Source of the DNA: Asparagopsis taxiformis
Lineage: Eukaryota > Rhodophyta > Florideophyceae > Bonnemaisoniales > Bonnemaisoniaceae
DNA: 23,977 nucleotides
Assembly: GCA_030407315.1 (NCBI GenBank)
Contig: JALQPE010002616.1
Location: 1 to 23,977, forward strand
Reading direction: 5' to 3'
Below, piece by piece: positions 1-9,473 of this stretch. Each line of letters starts with the position of its first letter. Position 1 is the first letter of the stretch. Under the pieces are notes generated by a model. That model had not been told where the DNA came from, made no database searches, and saw nothing but the letters and a program-made list of their open reading frames with translations. The translations under genes and the position numbers were made by a program.

Positions 1-1297
1 CACATGCTGTGAAGAAGTAGATACAGCCCCCCTCATCCATCTGCACGCAATACTCTGACCTCGTCGCATGGGTCATGAAAACGCGTCGCATCAAGCACTG
101 GACTGCCGCCGAACTAGAAAGCTCCAGAACTCCATTTCCTATTTCAAACAATCAATGCTCTCCACCCTCGGCCCATTCCACAACAGGTCTCAAAACTTTC
201 AAGTTCCATCTTCTAGACCATCTTCCCGGTGACTTGCAGAGATATGGCGCCCTGGAACACATTGATGCAGGCCCCTACGAACACTCGCATCTTCTGTTCA
301 AACAGAGTTATAGGAAAACCTCTCGAAGGGCTCCACAGCCATGGAAGAGACTATTCGCCACATGGAATTCTCCTTGGCCACTCCAACTGGTCATACCCCA
401 TCGAACACATTGGGAAACGCACGCATGATATCGCCCACAGACGGTGCAGTACTCGTTCGCGACGGATTCACCGTTGCACTGCACGACTTTGCCTCCCTGC
501 TGCCCGATGCAACCCTCCTCGTTGCAGATATCGACGGACAGCCCGATCCTGCCACTCTTTTGCCGCTGCACAACTCCTCGTTCCCGTCTGGCACCATAAC
601 GCTATTCCAGCAACTCGGTGACACAGCTGCACAAGCGTTCCTCACCCTCGCTAGACTGCGCGCCACGGCAGAAGGCCCTCCAATACATGACATGGACATT
701 TCCGTCACCGTGGTAAAGTCCGCCTACGTCATGGGAGGGTACGTCCCAGATGCCGACGACTTTGACCCGCACAGTGGCATGCTTCGCCCCACAAACGTGT
801 CGAGGCACAAGCAGCAGCGCGTCTTTGCAACTTCATCGTTCGGCCCCGCAAAGAGATCGCAGTACTCCTTTGTCGTCATCTCCGGAACTGCCGATGACTA
901 CAGAACCATATGGGTAGGGCGCGTCCTGGCACTGGTACGCCTGCAGTCTCCAAACCTGTTTCAACCTGTAGAACTCGCTTTCGTTCAGTATATGACCTGC
1001 TTTGCCCCAAAAACCGCTGTGGAAAAATCACTTGGGTGCATTTGTTTAAAGTGGTCCACATGGGACCCGGACAACGGATCCGTTGACAGCAATGACACTG
1101 CATCCCACAGTGCAGGTGGTCCTTGGTTTGACCTCATTCCTGCATCTACTATATCTGGCACCGTGCACATCGTACGAAGTAACTTTCCAGTCAAGCCATT
1201 TACGAAACAAATGCACTGGTCGGACCACCGTTTCTATCTCAACCGCTTCTACACCAACACTGATTACCAATTCACAGATGATAATGAAGAAGAATAA
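1..1297 (+). pseudogene. 3' part of a KDZ/Plavaka-like DNA transposase, frameshifted
   Basis: This is the C-terminal part of a transposase whose start lies left of the window. Around 187-330 the reading frame carries a KFHLLDH...YGALEHIDAGPYEHSH...YRKTSRR pattern. That pattern (K-H-H, then G, then E-x-x-H, then K-x-x-YR-TSRR) is typical of the end of the RNase H-fold catalytic region in large eukaryotic transposases of the KDZ, Plavaka and CACTA kind. The frame then shifts near 325-333 (one G missing) and continues open from 341 to the stop at 1295-1297, ending in a beta-rich, BAH-like tail with FYLNRF, as these transposases often do. A further frame change near 180, and probably one near 55, precede the conserved motif, so as it stands the gene is broken. 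An AATAAA overlaps the stop codon. The class is sure to transposase level; the superfamily is my inference. Confidence 0.72.
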
Positions 1298-1298
1298 A
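1293..1298 (+). promoter_or_regulatory. AATAAA polyadenylation signal overlapping the transposase stop
   Basis: The hexamer AATAAA lies at 1293-1298 and includes the TAA stop at 1295-1297. It is placed where a 3' end signal would serve the transposase transcript, 77 bp before the end of the convergent gene. A match of six bases can be chance. Confidence 0.35.
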
Positions 1299-1374
1299 TC
1301 TAAATCGCAGCACTCTATTGATAATGTACTACATGATAAACCTTCTAGTCAACGTCACATTTACTGCACTAATT

Positions 1375-3656
1375 TCAACCATCCTCCATTACGCCAAAAC
1401 CGTTATCAGCAGTGGCTGCATGGCGCCGCTCCATGCCCCCATACTGTGGGGCATTGATTTCGACATTCAGGTTTGCAGTCAGGTGTCCAGCATATGGGTC
1501 AACGACGAAAAGTTCTGCGCCAATTAGTCCTTGCGCAATCACACAATCCATTACAGCACCGAGGTTTGACGTAATATGCGATTGAATCCAATCCTCGGAC
1601 ACTAGAACAAGTGATGAGCAGCGGTTTACATCATCAACGACATGAACAATTCCAGACCCCTCTCCGCTTTGCCACACTTCAACAGCCTCTCTCGTCACAG
1701 TACGGCTTGCAAACACATGCCGTGACTGTGCACTAGTCCGCTGTTCGCTCTCGACAACGTCCGTTTCTTCCCTTGCTTGCGAGCCTTGGAGACAAGACAT
1801 GCAGTACACCACCATACCAACTAATTGCTGAAAAGCTACCCCCACATATTGACTGTACCGCCTTGTAAACTCCTTCTGCCGTGCACCTCCTTTCCCCTTC
1901 GGTTCATCCAAACACTCCACAGTAGTCACTAGCCAAGCATCCAGGCGCGCCAGCGTTAGTATGCTCGTCTCTATGTCCATTACTTGTTCTGGTCGTATCG
2001 AATAACCCCTGAAGATGTCCAGCACATTCACAGCTACTCGGTTGTAAAACCATGCATCACCATTCACTTCCATTTCGAAGCTGTCAGGAACCAAGCCTTT
2101 GCTGTATCGCAGCTCTGAGAACGGTGCCGTTCGCCACCTCCCCATATCCAAATCACCGTTACTTTCCCGTTTCAAAAGCTTCTCAGACGCTTCGCGCTTT
2201 TGTTCCTCTCGCTCGTCCATCTCAGCTCGCGTCGTCAGCATCGTGCATCTAGACATTAATTTCGTGTACCCCAGCGAACCGAACAATCTGTCCCTCGCAT
2301 TACGCTTCCGTGCACTCATCACGTCGGACAGTTTCTGCGTCACCTTCACTTTCAATTCCTTGCTCCCCGCCACAGCCTCTTGACAGCACACACGCTGCTC
2401 CTCATCGGAAAACACATCACACCACGGACTTTGACGCAGTACGTGTCGCACCAAGTCATTCAGCAGATCACTCTCGTCCCTGTACGAAGGTGTATACCAC
2501 TGCAGATTCTTGATGATATAGCCCGGAGGGGTAGCAATATATCCTACACCGTTTTCGCTCCAAAGTGCCCCTTCTACCGGCTCTACCTCGATGGTACGTC
2601 CAGTCCAACGTCTCTGCGTTTGTTCCGCTATAGGGTCCAGCTCCATAGTCTCGTTCTTGCACCACTTTGTCAGGTTTTCCTCAACCGCCCTAAGAACTCC
2701 AAGGTATTTCACAGGAATGGCTTTCTGTATTTTCGACTTACCGCCACCGTGATCACTGATTCTACCTGTTCTCGCAATTGCAGTAAGGCTGGCATTTTCC
2801 GCCTGCAGAGTCTTCACCTTAGCCTCCAACGCAACAATCTCCGTGGTGAGCGCCTTGTTTGCTATGTCCTGGCTAAACACTTTTTTTTCCAGCTCCGCGA
2901 TCTTCTTCTGCGCATTGATGCGACTCGCCATTAAATCGATGGATTCCGGCGGATGCAACCTCTCTGCCCTCACCGTCCCCCCATCTCCCACGCTATCGGG
3001 AATATGATGTCCTCCATCGCCAATAGCCTGACGTCGCGGGGGCGTTACGCGCATATTTGGCACCAATGACACTCTGTTGTGACGAGGCCCGCACTCCGGC
3101 TGCTCTCTCCCCTCAGTACCACCTGACCGCCGATGATAGTTGGCATCCTGTGAACGTTGCTCAGAAACAACATCCCTTGCCGCTATCCTCGGGTCCCTGA
3201 CTGCATTACCTGCTGGGGCTGATGTACTCGGCATAGTTGGCGCAGTGGGGGTCACAGCCTCCAGTGTGTCGGAAGCCCCGGCTGGGACTCCGTCTGCAGC
3301 ACCTCCGCATCTGCCAACCCGGGAGGAACTACCTTTGCCATAGCACTCTGCCGCAATTCCAACATGTTTTGAGCCACTATCATGTCATCATCATGATGTT
3401 CACTGTCCCTGCGAGCACGCTTGCCTCGGTCAAGCCCCATCTCTCTCCGCGCCGTTCCTCCTTCCTCACTTTCTCGCTGCGGATCCCCAGTTCTGCGCCG
3501 GTCCGTCTTGCGACTACCGGACCGCGGTTCAATGCTGCCGGTAGGCCCAGACCGCTTCTTCGCACGGGATTGTCGGGCACTCGATACAGCAGCTGCTGAC
3601 CGGGTTTTCTGGAGGCCCGGAGGCTTTGGAGCTTTCTTCGCAATACGCGGCGGCAT
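1375..3656 (-). CDS. Coiled-coil protein of unknown function, one frameshift
   Basis: A long minus-strand gene of about 760 codons. I start it at the ATG at 3656, whose frame begins MPPRIAKKAPKPPG and is followed by a Lys/Arg/Ser-rich, probably disordered and nuclear, tail. This frame hits a stop at about 3252, and the main frame (1375-3255 and somewhat upstream) takes over, so a single-base shift lies near 3255-3300. A clear heptad coiled coil, rich in E, K, L and A, lies at about 2781-2925 and suggests oligomerisation. The remaining 500 residues are mostly helical with conserved-looking W and Y residues, but I recognise no enzyme motif. It is convergent with the transposase 77 bp away, and its upstream region shares sequence with that of the ParB-dioxygenase gene. 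A transposon accessory or DNA-binding partner is an inference. Confidence 0.72.
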
Positions 3657-3837
3657 AATGAAGCTTTCCGGAAGCGATGGAACGATTGAGTTGCACGAGA
3701 TACAAAAAGATTGCTGTATAGTGTCGGTAACCACAACGGTCTGCGATGAACGTTCAGGTCAGGTCAAGTACCGGATAATACGCCAACAGCCCAGATTGTA
3801 TACGGTAGGCAGTCATCAACAGTATTTAATGAGGTAC

Positions 3838-3887
3838 AATTACAGCTGTCGAGCTAGGCCGCGAGCACCCCTATGTCCGGAAGACGT
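3838..3887 (-). promoter_or_regulatory. Upstream element shared with the ParB-dioxygenase gene
   Basis: Read on the minus strand, this stretch carries GGGGTGCTCGC, then GCCTAGCTCGACAGCTGTAA, directly beyond the outer end of a dispersed repeat core. Nearly the same series follows the repeat core at 10561-10625 on the plus strand. Here it ends about 180 bp before the coiled-coil gene's ATG. Its place suggests a promoter or upstream control region carried with the repeat. It could equally be only the edge of the repeat unit. Confidence 0.5.
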
Positions 3888-4438
3888 CCTGATTTGAATT
3901 AAAATTTGGGCTATTCTCAAAAACATGCACATGTGAACATGTTTTTGAGATGGGGGTGTGCCGTACGGCACAATCGACCGCCCAAATCGATGTTTTTTGC
4001 AATATTTTTTTGTGCCCGAAATTTTAGAATTTCTGGGCTGGCCAGCAATGCAATCGAGCTGGACATCCACCGGACGTCCATTTCAGGTTGGTCGTGAGAG
4101 AGCGGGGCGGGACCATGATGGAACAAGGACCAAGACCTGTCCCTGGCGTATTGAGCCTGAAATTGACCCTTCGTCAGACGCCATTTAGCCTTACAGTTGG
4201 TGCTTACAGAAGCCAGTGATGACCCCGCTCGGGGCGGCGGTCGGTTCCTGGGGCCGTTGTGGCCAAATTAGACACCCTGATTTGAATTAAAATTTGGGCT
4301 ATTCTCAAAAACATGCACATGTGAACATGTTTTTGAAATGGGGGTGTGCCGTACGGCACAATCGGCCGCCCAAATCAAGGTTTTTTACAATATTTTTGCT
4401 GCCCGAAATTCTACAATTTCTGGGCTGGCCAGTAATGC
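3888..4438 (-). repeat. Dispersed palindromic repeat, two minus-oriented cores
   Basis: Two cores start 388 bp apart (3888 and 4276). The first is complete, about 195 bp, and ends in the GGACGTCC site near 4075-4082. A spacer of about 190 bp joins it to the second, which is truncated near 4438. Each core has a perfect 14-bp palindrome GTGCCGTACGGCAC (3958-3971 and 4346-4359) and an inverted repeat CTCAAAAACATG / CATGTTTTTGAG (one mismatch in the second copy) around a loop holding CACATGTG. Short open frames in it are products of the repeat and not genes. Confidence 0.93.
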
Positions 4439-4913
4439 ATTAGCTATGTGCTCTAAACCGATTCTAACAAGCAGAAAGAATCCTCTCCTTCATGACGATG
4501 CTCTCGAATTGAGTGCAATGCAACGGACTCCCTCCAGGAGAACGACAAAGCATCGTCTTTTGCAAGACATTTTCGTACGAAAAATAATCGAAACACATAT
4601 TTGACTTTAACCTAACAGCTATCGCGAGCACCGTACTCAGCTAAATTTCCTCTGTAATTTCCTTCCTCCAACCAATCAATAGCCGCTTGGTCACAGGCTT
4701 AAAAGCCTTCCACTATTTGTCCTATCCATCGAAGAGGGTTCGATCCAGGCCTTGATGGGTGTGGAACCCGAGAACTTGAAAATGGAACATATTGCGACAG
4801 AGATGAGATGTCATTCTCTTTCGTTTACTTTTTTCTAACAAGATTCTAAACGTCTACGCAGCGGAACGAACCCAATGTCGTCCGTCCGTTTTCAGCCCGG
4901 TGAGATGTTTTTG
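4439..4913. other. Gene-free stretch
   Basis: About 475 bp without a convincing reading frame or known RNA. Around 4615-4650 there is a weak likeness to the shared upstream element (AACAGCTATC followed by GCGAGCACC), which may be chance. A GGTTCGATCC at 4738 resembles a tRNA T-arm but has no matching acceptor stem. Confidence 0.4.
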
Positions 4914-5285
4914 CCATTAACGGAGGTGGAGGCGGCTATGGAGGAAGCCTGCGGTTCGGGTATTCTTTCCATTAACGGAGGTGGAGGTGGCGGCTTTGGA
5001 GGAAGCCTGGAGAACATGTGAGATGTCAGTACCCATGGATCACAAAAAAAACATGTAGAGGTCCAGTTTGGATATTGTTGCCATTAACGGAGGCGGAGGA
5101 GGCGGCTACGGTGGAAGCCTGGAGAGCATGTGAGATGTCAGTACCCATGGATCACATGAAGAACATGTTGAGGTGCGGTTCGGATATTCTTTCCATTAAC
5201 GGAGGCGGAGGAGGCGGCTACGGTGGAAGCCTGGAGAAGAATAGAATAGTCCTATACCCATGGATCACAAGTAGACGTAGTTGGG
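4914..5285 (+). repeat. 112-bp tandem repeat with Gly-rich coding look
   Basis: Four copies of a block starting CCATTAACGGAGG begin at 4914, 4969, 5081 and 5193. The last three are 112 bp apart and the first two are 55 bp apart, as if one copy lost its second half. Each block translates in one frame to a SINGGGGGGYGGSLE-like peptide, then runs into a part ending CCCATGGATCAC. Every unit has stops, so this is not a working gene as it stands. It may be a minisatellite grown from a glycine-rich coding piece. Confidence 0.85.
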
Positions 5286-5537
5286 CTCCTTTTCGAAGCC
5301 CATTCGTCTCTTGAATAAATTTAGCACCCAAATCATATACGATTGCCGAGTTGACACCCCGTATGTCTCGTTGGTAGAAATAGCAGGGGTTCCACCACTC
5401 AGCTGGCGGGAAGTAGTTACTGATTATATGAGATATGGCTTAGCTCCCGCCAAAACCGATAGCTCTGGGCTCAGGTTCTCCAAATGTGGTTATACGAATG
5501 TGTTCTGACAATGGTAGAAGACGAATATCTGCATCCT
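5286..5537. other. Gene-free stretch
   Basis: A 75-codon open frame ends at 5508, but it has no recognisable motif and lies between two repeats. I see no other signal here. Confidence 0.35.
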
Positions 5538-5722
5538 GCTTTGAATTAAAATTTGGGCTATTCTCAAAAACATGCACATGTGAACATGTTTTTGAGATGG
5601 GGGTGTGCCGTACGGCACAATCGACCGCCGAAATCGATGTTTTTTGCAATATTTTTTCTGCCCGAAATTGTAGAATTTCTGGGCTGGCCAGCAATGCATC
5701 TGAGTCGGACATCCCCACGTCC
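5538..5722 (-). repeat. Dispersed palindromic repeat, single minus-oriented core
   Basis: One core of the same family, with GTGCCGTACGGCAC at 5605-5618 and the CTCAAAAACATG inverted arms. It lies about 330 bp before the methyltransferase-SET start and is oriented opposite to the copies that follow that gene, so the gene sits between inverted copies. Its GGACGTCC end is diverged (GGACATCCCCACGTCC). Confidence 0.92.
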
Positions 5723-6048
5723 AGTGGCCGTCCGGATGTCGCTCACCTGGTAAGCGTGAGGCACCTGTGTCAACCTATGTGACTGGCGGCCTTGCAGTAC
5801 AACACTCAAAGGCAGGGAATCACAATCTTTTTAAAATTTTTCTCTACCACGTATCCGTCACAACTTATTACCTACACCGGTTACGGGTTTCAAGACCTTT
5901 CCAGTGCTGTGTACCCGTATACTCTGTTCCGTTCGATATCAACCAGTGTTCCTCACGAAAGAGTGCAAACGTCACGAGATACGTCGTCAAATTTGACTGT
6001 CTCGCCGAGCGGTCGCCATCCTGTACCGAATTTTCCACTCATTCCATT

Positions 6049-9000
6049 ATGACGAATAAGCGCAGGCGCAACAGCAATCCGATCGTTGACGACGCAACCG
6101 TGCCAATTCTGCGCGAACCCGCTAGCCCTTGGGAGGATTCTAGTGACATGGGTACACGTCGAAACGTAGGTCGCGCCGCCCGCGAAACTACTCTCGCTGG
6201 CAAAGACTTCCTCCGCCTCTTGCTGGATTTATTCGCCCACTCAAGTTTCGCAGACTTGACGGACAAGCCGGGAGGTTTCACATACGCGGACCTTGGCGCT
6301 TGGGTTGCGCAGGGCACGGAAGAACAATTTGTGGCGCTGCAAGGTCGACTCAGCATGTCCTTCAGCGGTCGTTCGAAGAATGCTGGAGTCGAGGCGGATG
6401 TTGCCGAAATCGTCATGGCAGAGATGAACGTTGAGCGAGCCAAGCAGATTGTTCGTCTGGCATTACCCATTGCCGAGTTTTCAAGACAGGATGAGCGTAT
6501 CGGGCAATGGGTTGAGCACTGCATCCTTTCTGGGATCGTGCCGCAGACCTTCCTTATTGGATGTAACATGCTTCCTTCGCCACTACAGGCGCCGCAGCGC
6601 GGGGAACCAAGCGCCTTCGTTCTTGCTCCACCGGAAACGTTCGAGGTATTGATGTATTTCCAAGCGTTGTCTATCATCCGAAATCACAACAAGAACCTGC
6701 CGCGTCGCCGAATAGGAGATGCGGCCGAAGAGGGGAACGAAGCCGCACGCGTCCCAGCCCATCGGAAAAGCACTAATCGAGCTTGTTACGTGGTTCAAGT
6801 TTTATACCATGCTTGGACCGATGTGGCCTACGCCGCAAAGTTTTCCAGCTTCGAAGAGTTGATGGCGCCGTACATCATTTTCGACAGCAGTGAGCATTGG
6901 TTTGACGTGCTCGATGAAGGTCTATTCGCACCGATGGAGCAGAAGCTAGATCTCTACCACAACAAAGCTCCCCTATCTCATCCTGATGGATATGGTGGAA
7001 AAGTAGAGACAAGAACCAGTGCGCAGCACAGTGCATTTAGGGACCTTGTGAGGAAGTTCTTCGACCGGTTGCAGTTTCTTATCGCGTCAACCCGGACCTG
7101 TACACCTGGCCGGAGTCCGACCGCTGGGGGGCACTGGAAATATACTTCTCAAGCGGAAATCCGGACAAGCTGCCAGCGTATTTTGACACCCTCGACGAAG
7201 ACGTTATGGCTGTCCTCCGCCCGGCACCACAAGCCGCGGACGCAGAAAAGGTCCCCAAGCCGGTTGATGACACTCCCACTCGTCGCAACACAGGAGGGAG
7301 AGGTTTGGTTCCGTCGACAAGACACAACCAGGCTTCAACTTGGACCTGGGAGGACCAGTCTTACTGCCCAAGGGCCGTCTCCCCCGTCACCGTCACCCCA
7401 TGCGACAGAAGAGCAGGAAAGTGAAGGGCAGGCTCTCGCAAAGGACTTTCTTTCGAAAATGAGTCAGTATTGCCGGGTGTACGACGTCCCTTTCGAAGAT
7501 TTGGTCAGTGCCGACGAGAGCCGAGAACACGTGCCCATCACGGGCAACGTTCAGCTCATTCTGACTGATCCGCCCTACAATGTTCGTCGTAAGAGGAACG
7601 ATTCCAACTCTTCGTACGACAGGCTAACTGCAGAAGATATGCAGGCTAGCATCGAAGTGTTTGACGAGCTGTTGCGCCCCGGTGGCCACGGCATCGTGTT
7701 CTGCTCGGTTTTGCAGTTCTACGAATGGTTCCATTACTTGGAAACGTACAAAGGACCGCAGTCAGAAGGCCCAACCGATACTGCTGCCAGTGATGACGGG
7801 TCGGATGAAGAAGAGGTTACGTCCATGAATTCGGACTCCGAAGCATCGCAGCACAGTGGCGAAGAAAGTGCGGATGAGGAGGAGGACGAGGAGGAGGAGG
7901 ACGTCGTTCGGAATTCAGTTTTCTTCGTTGACGAGGTACCTCTGTTGTTTGTCCGACTACCTGGGCACCTCTATCAAATGCCGGGGCGGAAGAGGTACCA
8001 ACGCATGAACATGGCAGAGGTCGCTATCCACTTCTGGAAGCGAGGTGTTCCGTTCAAGACCGGAAGCGAGATGGTGGCCTATAGGAACCACGGATACATG
8101 GACGGCACGTACCCGGCGTGGTGCAACGTCACCATCAATATGCCCGCCATCGATTCGAATGAGATGGTGTGGCGAACAAGGAGCACAACCGGTGCTACGG
8201 TCAGAGTTCGTGCAGAGCAGAAGAGCGTCGCTCTCATGATGGAGTTGATCAGCCAGCATTCACAGCCTGGTGATATTGTTGTCGATCCATTCTCTGGCAC
8301 TTTCGCAACGGGAAAAGCAGCTATGAGCTTGCCTGAGCACCGTGTTTTCGTCGGCAGTGACATGGACAAATTGTGTGTGGTACGATCGCTTCCAAAGCTG
8401 TGTGCAGTCATGTCACGTGTAATTCTTTCAAACAACACTGACATGAGGGTCACGACAGAAGCGAAACAGAGTGCTGAGAAGTTCTTGGCGTCCCCCTCTG
8501 TCACGATGCGTACGCAGAGGGAACGCAGGATCATCGAACCCCCACCTGGCCTTCCCCTGTACCAGAGGTTCCCGAAATATATTCGGCAGTACCTCTGGCA
8601 GCTGTGCCCAGAGTCGATTGCGTCGCGCGAGCACATGGAGAAACCGGTACATTATTGGCCACCTTCCCTGCGCCGCTGGTTGCAAACTGAAAACCCTCGC
8701 GTGATGCGGGCACACGATTGTGTTGCGAAAAAATTGAGCGTTCGACCATCGCTGATTAAGCATCCAAATGCAGGAAGAGGGCTCTTCGCTGAACAGACAT
8801 TTAATGTTGGTGACGAAGTATGTGCATACTACGGAACTGTTGTGTACTCTGATATGAGCAAGGAGTCGATGAGGTTCGCGTACGGAGAGGGTCACATGGC
8901 GATAACGAAGGAAACATTCTTGATGTATGCTATCAAGCTGTATGCAACAGCGGAGGACGACGAAAACATCGAGCATCCAATTTGGATTGTTCCGGCTCCG

Positions 9001-9246
9001 TTCTGTTCGGCGCAGTTCATCAACGACCCGCGGTATTTGCGAGGTGAGGACACTCCGGCGGAAGACACCAGGCGGATGGCCAACGTCGAGTTTGTCGAGA
9101 ACTACAGCAGCGGTTCGACGGGGAAGAAGCTCAAGGCGAAGGACCTAGAAAATCCGAAGATCATTGTAGTACGTGCAATCCGCGATATCCGTCCGGGGCA
9201 GGAGCTCTACGTTCATTATGGGACAGCGTTTAGAGCATGGAATTAG
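6049..9246 (+). CDS. DNA methyltransferase (N6A/N4C type) fused to a SET domain
   Basis: A 1065-aa intronless gene. The frame is open from 5767, but I choose the ATG at 6049 because it has A at -3 and is followed by a basic MTNKRRRN start. Residues 1 to about 480 are unrecognised and mostly helical. Residues 507-510 are DPPY, the catalytic motif IV of amino-methylating (N6-adenine or N4-cytosine) DNA methyltransferases. An acidic insert rich in D, E and S covers about 575-620. Residues 746-755 are DPFSGTFATG, the AdoMet-binding motif I, preceded by a motif X-like EQKSVALMMELI. The order IV then I is that of the permuted beta-like class. The C-terminal 170 residues form a SET domain: GRGLF near 909-913, AQFINDPRY where most have NHS, ANVEF, and a closing ELYVHYG. 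It may thus methylate DNA and a protein lysine. The part at 7075-7410 reads better in other frames, suggesting compensated indels. Confidence 0.88.
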   Translation: MTNKRRRNSNPIVDDATVPILREPASPWEDSSDMGTRRNVGRAARETTLAGKDFLRLLLDLFAHSSFADLTDKPGGFTYADLGAWVAQGTEEQFVALQGRLSMSFSGRSKNAGVEADVAEIVMAEMNVERAKQIVRLALPIAEFSRQDERIGQWVEHCILSGIVPQTFLIGCNMLPSPLQAPQRGEPSAFVLAPPETFEVLMYFQALSIIRNHNKNLPRRRIGDAAEEGNEAARVPAHRKSTNRACYVVQVLYHAWTDVAYAAKFSSFEELMAPYIIFDSSEHWFDVLDEGLFAPMEQKLDLYHNKAPLSHPDGYGGKVETRTSAQHSAFRDLVRKFFDRLQFLIASTRTCTPGRSPTAGGHWKYTSQAEIRTSCQRILTPSTKTLWLSSARHHKPRTQKRSPSRLMTLPLVATQEGEVWFRRQDTTRLQLGPGRTSLTAQGPSPPSPSPHATEEQESEGQALAKDFLSKMSQYCRVYDVPFEDLVSADESREHVPITGNVQLILTDPPYNVRRKRNDSNSSYDRLTAEDMQASIEVFDELLRPGGHGIVFCSVLQFYEWFHYLETYKGPQSEGPTDTAASDDGSDEEEVTSMNSDSEASQHSGEESADEEEDEEEEDVVRNSVFFVDEVPLLFVRLPGHLYQMPGRKRYQRMNMAEVAIHFWKRGVPFKTGSEMVAYRNHGYMDGTYPAWCNVTINMPAIDSNEMVWRTRSTTGATVRVRAEQKSVALMMELISQHSQPGDIVVDPFSGTFATGKAAMSLPEHRVFVGSDMDKLCVVRSLPKLCAVMSRVILSNNTDMRVTTEAKQSAEKFLASPSVTMRTQRERRIIEPPPGLPLYQRFPKYIRQYLWQLCPESIASREHMEKPVHYWPPSLRRWLQTENPRVMRAHDCVAKKLSVRPSLIKHPNAGRGLFAEQTFNVGDEVCAYYGTVVYSDMSKESMRFAYGEGHMAITKETFLMYAIKLYATAEDDENIEHPIWIVPAPFCSAQFINDPRYLRGEDTPAEDTRRMANVEFVENYSSGSTGKKLKAKDLENPKIIVVRAIRDIRPGQELYVHYGTAFRAWN

Positions 9247-9277
9247 GGTCACGAAAGATGTTTTCATTTCGACTACA

Positions 9278-9283
9278 AATAAA
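9278..9283 (+). promoter_or_regulatory. AATAAA polyadenylation signal of the methyltransferase-SET gene
   Basis: AATAAA lies 32 bp after the stop codon at 9246, in a normal place for a short 3' untranslated region, and before the next repeat block. Confidence 0.5.
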
Positions 9284-9473
9284 GCTACGTTCCAGAGTTG
9301 AAGTATATCATATAATGCAGAATGTCCAGCCACCATTAGTCCAGGGTGAAACCTATTCGGCAGTACTCGCCTGTCAAAAACCAATCGTTCACACTCTAGG
9401 TGCACTTCGTCCGAGCAGTGAACCTGACTGCTTGGTTGCTGTTATGCGTGCAGATGCAAAATACAAGACCAAG

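Noticed and set aside
3906..4604. Many 60-90 codon open frames with shared peptides such as YGTPPSQKHVHMCMF in the repeat blocks
   Set aside because: They appear in all frames and orientations of the repeat, follow its palindromes, and shift with its indels. They are products of the repeat and not genes.
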